DNA from: Asparagopsis taxiformis | Lineage: Eukaryota; Rhodophyta; Florideophyceae; Bonnemaisoniales; Bonnemaisoniaceae | DNA length: 64,000 nucleotides | NCBI GenBank assembly: GCA_030407315.1 | Contig: JALQPE010001893.1 | Span: 1 to 64,000 of the forward strand | Direction of reading: 5' to 3' | In this document: piece after piece, positions 20,230 through 30,900 of the stretch | How the letters are laid out: each line of letters begins with the position of its first letter | Position numbering within the stretch: position 1 is the first letter of the stretch | Made by a program: the position numbers and the translations under genes | Notes under the pieces: model-generated | Told to the model about the DNA's origin: nothing | The model's input: the letters and a program-made list of their open reading frames with translations, nothing else | Databases searched by the model: none

Positions 20230-20255
20230 TCTGCTCTTCTAGAAAGAGAGAGTAA

Positions 20256-20667
20256 TATGGAAATCAATCAGTTAGTATCGGACTGCTATGCTCACGCCTT
20301 ACCGGCTAGGTGGCTGTTTTAAGTGATCTCGACAACTATGCTCGGGCCAGTGTTGCCCATATCGTAGGTTGCACAATTAGACTGAATCACGTTGTTGGGT
20401 GGTCTAGTCACCTATGATTCTTGCGGCCTTCCGTTCGTCGGCTAAGTATATAAGCCCTCGCCTCTGCTCACATCATGATAGGATAGACAAGCACAAGTTT
20501 TCTCAGCTCTTTGTTCTCCAGATCATTGTTCTGCCATTCTACGGACTACTACTGTATACACCTCTTGAATACATGTTCTTTGTTCTCTACTCGAAGTTCT
20601 TTTGCTCTACGCTCTACGATTCACTCTGTGGATTCTACCGTCACCCACAGAATCCCAACTTTTCATA
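20256..20667 (+). repeat. 3' LTR of element D
   Basis: Identical to 17196-17607, followed by TSD acatg. Confidence 0.94.
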
Positions 20668-20672
20668 ACATG

Positions 20673-23600
20673 ATACAACTGTGCTCGAGCGAAAATTAAT
20701 TGAGGATGACATTGAGCCCTATCAAGCTATAAAAATATTTTTAATTGTGATAGACTAGCGCATGTGGCGATTGTGACATGTCTCTCCCATGTGGAAGCAC
20801 TAGAGACGTCAGTCATCTTGAAAGGCACTGTCACCAGATGCGATGTCACTCGGTGCGTGCCAACCGTCAATGGCGCGACTCGCACGAAGAAAAAGTCCCA
20901 CGCAGAGATGTCGTCGACGATTCGTGACATCGAAGCGTGCATGTCATGCAATGCATGCGAAGCAAAATTGGGAATATGTCCCTATAAATTATCTGGAAAA
21001 AGTCCCCAGAAGCGTAGTGTAGTTCAGCGCGTGCAGCTCGAAGATGACCGTTTGGGAGATCATAGAATGTATGACTCCAAGTTTGCAAAATCTCGCGGTC
21101 GCATGATTTTGAAACAGTACAGTATGGGGCCCGAGGGAAATGGAGTTGATGCGGGGCAGGAGACATGTGGCATAAGTGTGTAGAGCATGTCCCATTACAC
21201 TACATCATGGCTACGCCGATGGGGACTAGAACCGAAGATTACGTTGTGTGAAAGTGATTGAGCGGATGCCTCCAGTCCTTGATTACGCCGGCGGAGTACA
21301 CATTCAAATTTTCAAGCTGTGGCAGAAATTGAGTCCGAGAGAGTTGAATGATGCGAGTACGGTTAGTGTGACCACAAATCGTGTGACTTCATTCTTACTA
21401 TGAGGAAAACCAAACAATGGGTAAATTACTAGGGTGTTTGATGTGAACACCGCTAGTCCCAACATCTTTGCTGCCGATAACGCATTCGATCTTGCCAAGG
21501 AAGAAACAAAATGAGACTCTTAACATATCTGTCATGTTATTCTTGCCGTGTCCTGGATGAATACTGACAGAAAACAACAAAGAAGCGCATCTCCAGGGCG
21601 ATCGGAAATCTGTGGACCACAGAAGGTCTGATGGATTTCCCTGCTTTCCATGGCGTATCTTCTTCCAGTGGAGTAGAACAGAATTTATGAAACATGCTAT
21701 AATCATTTTTTCATCCGATGCCCGCGCATGCGTCAAGTGCACATTGGTCCAGAAACGTAATACGATCCCGGAATGGTGCAACTGGCCCTTTGAATAAATT
21801 CAAACAGCTCTATGTTGATTGGCTGCAATGCAAAACATGCATGCCAGGCAAGTCATGCAATGCATTGCCTTCAATACAAAACACGGTTTTGCACGATGAT
21901 GTCCTCCGTAATTCAACATTAAAACCGCTCCGGACACGTGCTACTGCTTAGTGTTTGTAGTAGAACACTTGCAGTTCTAAAACTACCGTAAAATCTAAAA
22001 GAGCTGCGTAGTCGGAATGATGTCTGGTTCCGGCATGATGGCTGTAGATATGCAGTCACAACCGCGAACAATACTGTCGGAAAAACATCCACTCGAAGCG
22101 CGGCCCACAACTGGTAGCAGTCGATGCGAGAGAGTGAAGTATCATCTGATGGTTTCCGTCACTTTCACTGTATTGAAACAACGCGAAAATCTGTCTCACG
22201 AACTATCGCCTACATGTACAATACTGCTGACTGTCAGACTATCAAGAATGCTCTACCTACGTACCTGAACCCGAACGAGAGCTTGGATTTGAATTGCGTA
22301 CATGGATATCCAAAACCTGACGTAAGTAAACTTACGATGACTTATTTTCCCTTATGTGAAAACATTTGTCCTCTCAATACACATGACGAGGATCCAGCTT
22401 TCAGCGATACAGCAATAAGAATTGCTTGCTGGTACGATTCCAAAGCTGAGAATCCTGAAGCTTCGAGGTGATTTTGGACATCAAGAACCCATATTGTGGT
22501 GCCTCGATGGTATGCTATTACAAGCGGTTTCAGGATCCTCACACCGCAGCCAAAACCTCATTGTACTCAATTCAAGTTAGGATATCCATGTAACCCGTTG
22601 ACATCCCAACTCTAGTGTCTGCGCAAACACAATATTCTTTATATTCCAACAATTCATCGTTCATCAGGCCCAAGGCCCCAAGGAAGAAAAAATACGTTTG
22701 ACAATAAAGACAGTTGAAGTTTAGTCAGCAAGAGAGCTAGGATCTGAGCTCAAAATATAGATTTCCATACAAGTTCGATTTCGCTATCGAGAAACAGTCT
22801 TTCATGAGATAGATAGCTTCATTCGTTACAATGCTCAGACATGCCTTTGTGGTATATGGGTCGAATATGTTTCCCTGCATAGATGGTAACTTTACGTAGG
22901 TATTGTCTTCACAAGAGATTACACCACTTGTTTTTTTGTTTTGCGTGAATCCCGAAGGAGGATATGTCCATCATGGATATGAACGACTAAATCTATACGA
23001 AATGACAGAACATCTCTTGGAGACCCTCCGTTGGCTTTCCATGGTCAATTTTGGATTTCATCTGAGTTTCATTCAGACAGCCAATTGGCCTGCTTCTAGC
23101 TTGACACATTGAAGCAATGCGTAGCTTATTTTAGTTTCAAAACCAGTTGTTGTGGCTATAGTTCGAACGTGGCAAATGCTCAGATGACCTTGTATTGCAT
23201 GGGAAACGGAATTGTCAGTCATCTCCAATTTTTTTGTTCTGGCTCTCATTGTAACTCCTGTAATGTCCTACTCTGAATGACTCTCATGTTTAAACTGTAC
23301 GTGGCAAAACTTATTGAAGGAGACGAGAAGTATGTGATACTTTTGCAGTTGGACGTATCACGCACGTCTCCTCCAGACTGTTGAGCATATGCAACGGTAC
23401 AATATGTGGTCAGGATGAACGAATCCCCGAATCACCAATGGTAGCCTGAAAGACTTTTGATGAGTGTGCGGCGTTCTGCCTCTCCACACCATGAGTCACG
23501 TCAAATACCGTGTAGAGATCCTGACAAAAACTAACGGTTGCTTAATTCTTCGTCAATATGTTCTAGTGAACAAAAGATGCGGATAAAAGTTACAGTGTAT

Positions 23601-23970
23601 TCTGGGGTCCGTGGTTTCTCGTTGCAGAAGGCGGCCACGTGAAATGTTGGCAATTTTTCCTTGAAGCATATAATCTGCTCCAGACTGGTAACTATGAAGG
23701 CCTACATATGAACATAGAATTCAGACACGTATTCAAAAAATGACATACGTCTTCATACGACATGTTTTTTCTTGACCTTAGAACAGGACCTTCCATCCAA
23801 ATTTTTTCAGAGAGAAACGCGTCTTTATTGATTACTGAGCCCCAATGGGAAACTGTAAGTGCGTGGACCTGTAGCACGTGAGTGACACTCTGAAACGTTT
23901 CAATCCTAGCAATTACCTAGAACGCATCACTTTTTCGTTAACATTTCAAGCGTCCAATGCAGGATCAAGA
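20673..23970. other. Intergenic region with dispersed repeats and unassigned ORFs
   Basis: A dispersed repeat lies at about 20860-21180 (partner 13790-14130). A minus-strand copy of another repeat lies at about 22560-22650; related copies are at about 40690-40775 and 45690-45770. The longest ORF, 115 aa at 22124-22471, has nine Cys or His residues but no domain I recognise. I see nothing else that is supportable. Confidence 0.4.
20860..21180 (+). repeat. Dispersed repeat copy (partner 13790-14130)
   Basis: Aligned by eye with 13790-14130; see that entry for the shared blocks. Divergence is substantial, so this is an old family. Confidence 0.5.
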
Positions 23971-23974
23971 TCTC

Positions 23975-23982
23975 TATTTAAA
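23975..23982 (+). promoter_or_regulatory. TATA box of gene 3
   Basis: TATTTAAA lies about 45 bp before the conserved GCTGCTTCACCC leader block and about 107 bp before ATG 24082. Confidence 0.55.
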
Positions 23983-24081
23983 CCCTTCGCACCATCGCTT
24001 CCAAACACAGAAGCTATCGCTGCTTCACCCAGCGAACCAATTCTTCACAGAACTCTATCAACACAGGTCATTTTCTGCATC

Positions 24082-25437
24082 ATGTCCCATCAGGTCGTGA
24101 TCTGCAGCATCGCTGCACTGCTTCTCTGTTCCGTGGTCGCTGTTACTGTACCTTCCAATAATATAGAAGCGGAAGAACTCTCAAAAATTGAGCGCCAGAC
24201 AACTGGCCGCCCATGTGGAGGTTGTCCCAGGCAGTGCTATGCCCGCCGAGCTAACGCTGAAAGAGATTGTGCCCCGATGTCTCCATGCCGAAGAGGCGCT
24301 GCTTGCGCAGTTCGTCGCTGCAATAGAAGCAGTGGTGGTCGTGGATTCCGTTGCCAAGGACCTCGTCGCACCCAACCTCCACTCGGTCCTGGTCCTGTGG
24401 TACCTCCGCCTCCACTTTCAGTTGTCACGGTTCCACCTCCGACCGTCCCCCCACCTGCTGTCCAGCCTCCCGTCATTGTGGTCGCTCCTGCTCCTGCACC
24501 GGCCACTCCGTCCGCTTCAGTTACTCCTTCTGTGAGCCCTAGCGTAACACCAACGCCATCAGTGTCCCCCACATCGTCCACGACTCCATCTGTGACACCG
24601 ACTCCCTCACCTACGCCAACCAGTACTCCAGAATGCTCTTTCGCCCTGGAAGGAAGGCCGGGACAAGTTGCAATCAGAGGGGTGTTGTGGTTGTCTTGGT
24701 AGAGCGTTGTGTTGATGGTGGATGTTCCATACCTTTTTACTGAATAGCAAAGTTACTTGCGGACTAAATACTAATCAGGGCATGGCTATGCGGTCGTTGC
24801 CGTCGTCAATGATTTGACCTAGTTGGCGACGAGACGGAGCATCTATTGGCTCTGTCAATACTGTCTCTAATCGACAGTTAATCTAAGCCTAGTATATGTC
24901 GCTCTGTTGCGACGTGTGGCACTGTCTCCGCGAGACAGTGCTATTTCCAGCATCCGTAACAACTAACTTACATCGGTGTCGCCGATGTGACAACTCGTCA
25001 TCAAGAACATCACTCGCTGTTCCTGACATTCTCCTTGGGAGAGCGTTTGACCGATGACAGCATTATTGTCGCTGGTTGCTCAAGTATGATAGTAGTTCTA
25101 TAATACGCTACAGGTGTGCACTTGTGGAACTTCAAGAGCCTATGTGACTGTGTTGGCTGCAGTGAATAATGCCGGTACGGCATTGATGAATACCGAAACG
25201 GAGAACAATGTCTTGATGTGCTATAATAATTGCCTGAACACCCAGATTGATTCGAAATGTATTCCATCAATCTTTTTTGACTTCTCAAATCAGGCAGCAG
25301 TCACCGTCAGTAACTGCTGTGAGTCCTGTCGCGTCCGAATGGATATCAATACAGATGCTAATCTTGACGCTGAGTTCACACCTGGAACAGGGGTGGCAGC
25401 TGTAGTGAACCAGTGCAGGCTAGTTGGTGTTGTATGA
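24082..25437 (+). CDS. Secreted Cys-rich protein with Pro/Ser/Thr stalk (gene 3, two exons)
   Basis: Exons 24082-24681 and 25114-25437 give 307 aa; function is unknown. ATG 24082 opens a signal peptide (MSHQVVICSIAALLLCSVVA) almost the same as in gene 1. The Cys-rich region (GRPCGGCPRQCYARR, CAPMSPCRRGAAC), the proline run and the SPSVTPT stalk follow the gene 1 plan. Exon 1 ends at Gly just before the position of CTCGTS in the paralogs. Exon 2 resumes with VCTCGTSRAYV and carries the remaining Cys motifs (CYNNCLNT, SNCCESCR, NQCRL). Reading through the intron would stop after eight more codons, so splicing is needed for the full domain. Genes 1 and 2 have no intron here. Confidence 0.8.
24682..25113 (+). 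other. 432-bp GT-AG intron of gene 3 with direct repeat at its ends
   Basis: It begins GTGTTGTGG and ends CGCTACAG. The boundaries are fixed by protein alignment to the intronless paralogs. GGTGT spans both ends (24681-24685 and 25113-25117), like a target-site duplication. It contains three strong hairpins: 24898-24913, 24919-24941 (perfect 10-bp stem, 3-nt loop) and 24970-24988. Confidence 0.72.
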
Positions 25438-25964
25438 TTTGACAGAACACAACATGGATTTTCTTCGGTAAGGGTGAGTCTAGTTCCATTACATTTTCAA
25501 CAGAGCTGTATGAAGTATGAAGATGATTAGAGTATCAACGCCGTAAAAATTTCTTCGAATACCTAGTAGGCTGACATGTGAAGCAAACGAATTAATCGGG
25601 AAATTCGCTGACAGCCTAAATGCTAGCGATATTATCCGTATCACATGCACTTGCACCAAGATGCGTTATGCCCTCAATGCGACTGGTTTGTTGAGCCGGA
25701 AAAGAATATGCGACCATATTATCATGGAAGTAATCGGATCTCCGCCCAGGGAACTAACTCATTTTCACGCTGATATTAGACGCTCATGTTCCGATTTCAG
25801 TGCATTCCAATGGAACAAAAACATGTTTTCCTATTGAATAATTCCCTCTGGTAGATAGACTCAATTTGAAGTTTAAGCCACCCCTATTTATGTTCGCAGA
25901 AGTCGAAAGGAAGTGAACTCGAAAGCTTTGAGAAATACCCATTATGTAGTAGGTGCTGCAGATT
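25438..25964. other. 3' flank of gene 3, no gene seen
   Basis: No ORF of note, no RNA gene and no LTR were recognised. The left part is probably the 3' UTR of gene 3. Confidence 0.4.
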
Positions 25965-26435
25965 TAATTTTCTGTAGACTGGTTCTTCGTAAGAGCCAGT
26001 CACTCGTTGGGCGTAGATGGCACACTGCAGCAGTGACACCAGATGAGTGAGGACTAGTTATTCCCAGTAGGTTTAATGGATACAAGTTATTGGCTTGTGT
26101 GCCTGGCATGTCATTGCTCGCTTCTGGCGGCTAGATCAATTACTCTACCTGATGATGTCAGATGATGTCTTCTCCCATCTGCGGACCTCAGCAATCTCTA
26201 TCTAAAATAATACTCAGTTATCTAGCTCTCCACATTTTGTTATGTGCACCTCTCGGGCCCATAGCTATTGTGAACCACCAATCTATGAACGTACTAAATT
26301 GTCCACTGTCTTAATTACTTCAACTCACATGTTGCTGAACATTTTAGCTTGAAGTTGGTGCCAGTTTGATTTCTAGTTGGGTTGCACATTGACATTTTCT
26401 TAGCGCTTGAAGTGCTCGGATGTCTATATTACCTA
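25965..26435 (+). repeat. Copy 2 of an inverted duplication (partner 12488-13325)
   Basis: Matches the reverse complement of 12488-13325 over about 450 aligned bases, with an internal 350-bp segment missing here. It lies about 190 bp upstream of a secreted-protein pseudogene, while the partner lies directly downstream of a family fragment. The duplication may therefore have moved with the gene family. Confidence 0.6.
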
Positions 26436-26622
26436 TGATATTATCTTTATCGAATGGGGTCGTAACAGAGCTTTTAACGTCCCAAAGACATCCTGAAGGT
26501 TAATATTACTCTTTTCCTCATTATACCCGGCATCTATTCTTTGGAAAGCTGGAAAGAACACTTGAACCAAGCATCATTCTTTTACATGAACACTGAGCAT
26601 TTTCACGTCAAAACAAAAAATA

Positions 26623-27170
26623 GCTATCGCTGCTTCACCCGGCGGAACCAGTCTTCATATTGACCTCAAATACTACAGTTCGATCTCCGTATCATGATAA
26701 ATCTGTTCGTGTCGTCCTTTTCATTACACCCCAGTCCGTGTCAATGGTACCTGCAATACTACCCTGTTGTTCCGAAAGTGGAAGTATATTCTTCAATTGC
26801 CAGTTCGAAAGGATATCCCAGCAAGAGATTCCAAAGATCGCCATCTGGTAGACCTCCGACCCAAACTGACACGGCACCATCCATCGTGCGAGATCGACCT
26901 CACGCATCAACCACTGTTCACAAAGTTACAGCAGACATAGATGAAGATGGCATCCATCCCTCACAATCGGTCTGCACGTACCACATTCATGTCGCAGGGT
27001 TGCATGTATCCCACTTGGCATCATATCCATATTTCTCCAACGCTCCGATTGCATTAGCATAACTCCTGCGATGAGACCTAGCGTGACGCCGTCGACGTCA
27101 GTGCCCCCGACGGGGTCGGCGACGCCGTCTGCGACGACCTTGTCTTGGGTTGATAGTGTGCGACTGTGAG
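26623..27170 (+). pseudogene. Decayed secreted-protein paralog with conserved leader
   Basis: AGCTATCGCTGCTTCACCC and a GGAACCAGTCTTCA block (26621-26657) match the leaders of genes 3 and 1. The ATG at 26694 sits at the expected distance but is followed by unrelated or frameshifted codons. At about 27064-27150 a TP-MRPSVTPSTSVPPTGSATPSA-like run matches the stalk repeats. The Cys-rich modules are not recognisable. A 122-aa ORF at 26694-27062 is probably accidental. Confidence 0.55.
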
Positions 27171-27775
27171 AAGGTAGGCTGTGTCGTCGACAAAGCGAAT
27201 ATGTGAACTTATATCCCCATGGGAGACGGGTCTGGAGGGATCATAGCAGTACAGCGGCGGATGCTGTGGCGCGAATGGAAATGGGAGAAAGAACGGCGGC
27301 CATTGTGTGCGAATGTGACTGAATCAGAGTCGGGTATGAATGAATGATGACATGGCATGCATAGCATCGTGTCACGCAACCGTTCCATTCCACCATTACA
27401 CATCCTCGCTGGAACAAGGTTTAATTTCTCCGTTCACATGGGACCGATCGCTATGCATGACACGTCTCCGCCTGGCGGCATGCGAGAAGTGTGGACCTGT
27501 CGCGAGGAGCATGACGGCGAATTTATGTGGTATATAACAATTTGGAAGGACGCAACTTTTTCTTCACAACGATGCAAATTGTTCCATGCCCCGATGGGAA
27601 TAATTTCTAATCTATGTGTTGTCGTAGATGCTTCGGCGGTGAAGAGCATGGAATGCAATGCCATCCATGCACATTTTGGCCCACGAAATTCACCGCAGTA
27701 TGCTGTCAGAGTTGCTGCTCTTTCAGTGTGCGGTGCATGGCCCGTATTCTACTGATCACAAATGGGGCATCTTCA
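27171..27775. other. Intergenic, one unassigned 132-aa ORF
   Basis: An ORF at 27357-27755 (plus strand) has no recognised domain and overlaps a minus-strand ORF. No gene is called. Confidence 0.3.
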
Positions 27776-27780
27776 ATATC

Positions 27781-27904
27781 TGACGATCTTGAGGTAGTCT
27801 CGTAATCGGATACCATTTACTTCATCGTCGGCGAGATCGCTTGACGCTACCTTAAATACTGAGTCTACTGTAATGCATTATTGTACTGGTATGATCTTCC
27901 GACA
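27781..27904 (-). repeat. 3' LTR of element E
   Basis: 124 bp, identical to 32956-33079. In element sense it contains TATTTAAGG, a TATA-like box. No purine tract precedes it. Confidence 0.94.
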
Positions 27905-27928
27905 AGATGCGGAGGCTTTTGGAGATAC

Positions 27929-27975
27929 GACACGTTGTACGGATTGATCTTCCGACAGTCGCCGCGTGGCGTGTC
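27929..27975 (-). other. Post-pol stem-loop with LTR-start copy (element E)
   Basis: In element sense, GACACG and CGTGTC form a 6-bp stem (plus-strand 27970-27975 with 27929-27934). Inside it, CGCGGCGAC is followed by TGTCGGAAGATCA (27945-27957), identical to the first 13 bases of this element's own LTR. The LTR start of E differs from that of A-C, yet the copy matches E. Confidence 0.75.
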
Positions 27976-30900
27976 TAAGAAAGCCGGAGGAGTTTAACTT
28001 GTTGGCGGAACTGAGCTGGTTTTAGTGCTTTAGTTAGGACATCCGCTGCATTTTGTTCCGATGGGATGTGTTGCACTGTGATCCTGTTGCGTGTAATTTG
28101 TTCCTTGAGATAATGATACTTGACATCCAAGTGTTTAGATTTTGGCGTGGGGTGCGATGTGTTGGCTGTGGTTACTGCACCGGCGTTGTCCATGTTAATT
28201 GTTGTCGGATGTTTTCTGCGTGATTGAGGTCAGAGAGGAGATGTCGAATGCAGTTGACGTGTTGAGCTGTGTGATACCCAGCAACGTATTCGGCGGCCCA
28301 CGTACTTGGTGCAACAAATCGTTGTCTCTTAGATTGCCAAGCCACGGGGGATCCATTATACATTATCACTGTTCCCGTGGTGGAGCGCCGAGTATTCGTA
28401 CAAGCTGCGAAATCGCTATCTGAATAAGCAGTTAATGTGCTCGTTAGTTTTGTGGAGTATGTCAGACCTCTTGTTTTGGTGTCCTTGAGGTATCTTAAGA
28501 CACGGAGGCCTGCATGCCATTGCTGTTTTGTGGGTTGATGTGAATATCTTCCCAGGTAGCCCGTGATGTACGCTATATCTGGGCGTGTGGAATCAGCCAG
28601 GTATCGTAGGCTTCCAACTAATGAATTGTAGTTGTAGGCTTTGATGTCGAGTGGTGTGTCGAGGTGTTTTGTGGTGTTAATTATGTCTGTCGCTATTGGT
28701 GAATTGGCAGACTTGGCACTAGTTAGCCCAAATTGGTGGAGAAGCTTGTCGATGTACGCTGGTTGTGTGATAGTGATGGAGTCTGAGTTGCGGGTAACCT
28801 TCCATCCCAGGATGTGTTCCACGGGGCCTAGATCTTTGAGGACATATTTAGATTGCAGATGTTGCTTTGCCGTTTCGCGGAGTTGTTGGCAATTGGAAAC
28901 CACAAGGAAGTCGTCTATGGTGATCACAAAGAAGACAAATTTGGTGTTGTCCTGTTTGGAGCGAAGGAGAAATGTGCAGCTTTCACTTGTGAGACGTGTG
29001 AAGTTGTGCAGCTCAAGGTGTTTGGATAAACCTCTGGTGAAGGTACTGCAGGCTTGTTTGGCGCCATAAATGTTGCCAGTGACTTTTCCCACATATCCAG
29101 GATACTTAAAAGAACCGTCGAATCGCGGGGGTTGATGGATATACAGGGGTTTGTCATCTCCAAACGTTTCGTGGAGGAACGCCGACTCTATATCCCAGTG
29201 ATGCACGTCGTATCCATGTGCCGCTGCAATAGCCAGTGCCGTGCGTACTGCGTCGCGATCGGCCACGGGTGACGTGATGTTATCAGGGTCGTAGTGTACG
29301 TTTGGTTTTTGCATGTCGCCGCGAAGATTACATCTTGTTTTCCGTGTCATTGGATTGCCATTGGCGTCGGTCTTTGTTTTAAGAACCATCTTGACGGGGA
29401 GGAGTTTTGTGTTCGGGGGAAGTTGACTCTTGGGGATGTATGTTATGGTACCTCTCTGCTCTAGTGAGTCTAGTTCTTTGTTCCAGGAGAGAGACCATTC
29501 ATGGGCATCGTGTGCTTGACGCGCTTGCTGTAATGTTGTGGGGTGGCTGAAACTTTGTTCTATTTGGGGTGAGTTGACAGTTGTTGCAGATCGAGTGTGC
29601 GCGGCCATACTGGTCGCTACAGGGTCTGTGTTGGAGTTGTATGGCTTGAAATCATGAATGCGGCAGCGGCTGATTTTATCTTCGCTTGCATTATAGATGT
29701 GGTAGTGATTTGCATCCAGACGCCCAACGTAGTGATACATTTGGGCTCGGGGCTGTAGTTTGGATTTTGGTTTGCGGTCATGGACATGTCCGAGCTGTCC
29801 GAAGGTGAGGAAGGTGGTGATGTCAGGTGTTTTGCCTGTCCATACAGCCATTGGGGTCTGTCCATGTGTCTTGTGTGGTGAGTGGTTGTGGTAGTCAACC
29901 GAGGCATGCAGCGCATAGTCCCACAGCTTGGTTGGTAGGCCGGACGTCAGGAGAAGTGAGCGAGTGGTTTCCATTAACGTGCGGTTTACGCGTTCGGCTA
30001 AGGCATTTTCCTGAGGGCTGTGAGGTATTGTCGGGTGTGTCGTGATGTGTTCGGAGTCGTAGAACTGCTTAAGGGAGTTGGAAAAATATTCCTTTGCGTT
30101 GTCCATAGTTATGTCTGTGACTCGGAATGGGGTGTTAGCGTGGATCGTAGAGATGTGTTGTTGTATGTGGCTGGCCGCCTGGTTTTTGCGGGGTGATACG
30201 TGGACATGAAGGAATCTGCTATGCTCATCCAGGAAAGTCGCAAAGTATCTATTGTTGTGCAGCGACGGTGGGTTGAAGGGGCCACATACGTCTGTATGGA
30301 TGTGTGCGCAGAGTTGTGCTGTGCGTGGTCTTGGTCGGAACGGAGCCGACGTTTGTTTCCCTATTGCACATCCCGTGCAAGTTAGATCTGGAGGGGACTA
30401 TGTTTAAGTGTGTCTGGGAGTCCTGTTACTCGACCATGTACCGCGAGGTGGTGTATACGTTTGGGGTGTAAATGACCAAGCCGCAGGTGCCATTCGTGGT
30501 AGTCTTGGTCAGTTGAGGTGAGGGTTTTGGTGGCCTTTGGTCGAATTGGCGGCGTGAGGGTGATACTTTTCGTCGCGGAAGAAGGGATATTGTTTGATTG
30601 AATGAGTGGTGCCGTTGGGTTGTGGGTGGGTGGGGTGATCTTGTTTGTTGTACGATTGTGCGGAGAGGCATGAGGAGGGTATACTTGTTGTTGTATGGGA
30701 GGCTTCGGCTGTTGTGTCGCTGGTGTATTGTCTTTCACAGCTTTGCTCCGGTGTTGTGGTGACGGGAGGCGGATTTGGTGTGGTTCTGGCTGAACAAGGG
30801 GCGTGGCAAAGGTGACCTTTTTGCCATTTTGTTTAATTTGTTGAGGGATACTCGGTTTAGCGGTGCGTGTGCCGGAAAGGCGGAAAGGGCGGGGAGTTGT

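Larger units (their letters stand above)
17196..20667 (+). mobile_element. Element D: non-autonomous copia-like LTR retrotransposon
   Basis: Two identical 412-bp LTRs (17196-17607 and 20256-20667) flank one open ORF, with TSD acatg at 17191-17195 and 20668-20672. The termini are TATG and CATA rather than TG and CA. The primer-binding site directly follows the 5' LTR. A purine tract (AGAAAGAGAGAGTAA, 20241-20255) precedes the 3' LTR. The single protein lacks integrase and the RT catalytic core, so mobility must depend on an autonomous relative. Confidence 0.93.

Noticed and set aside
24082..24702. Gene 3 as a truncated protein ending at 24702
   Set aside because: The downstream frame at 25114 carries the missing C-terminal domain, and GT-AG ends fit the paralog alignment exactly, so splicing is more likely. 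Truncation remains possible if the intron is not removed.
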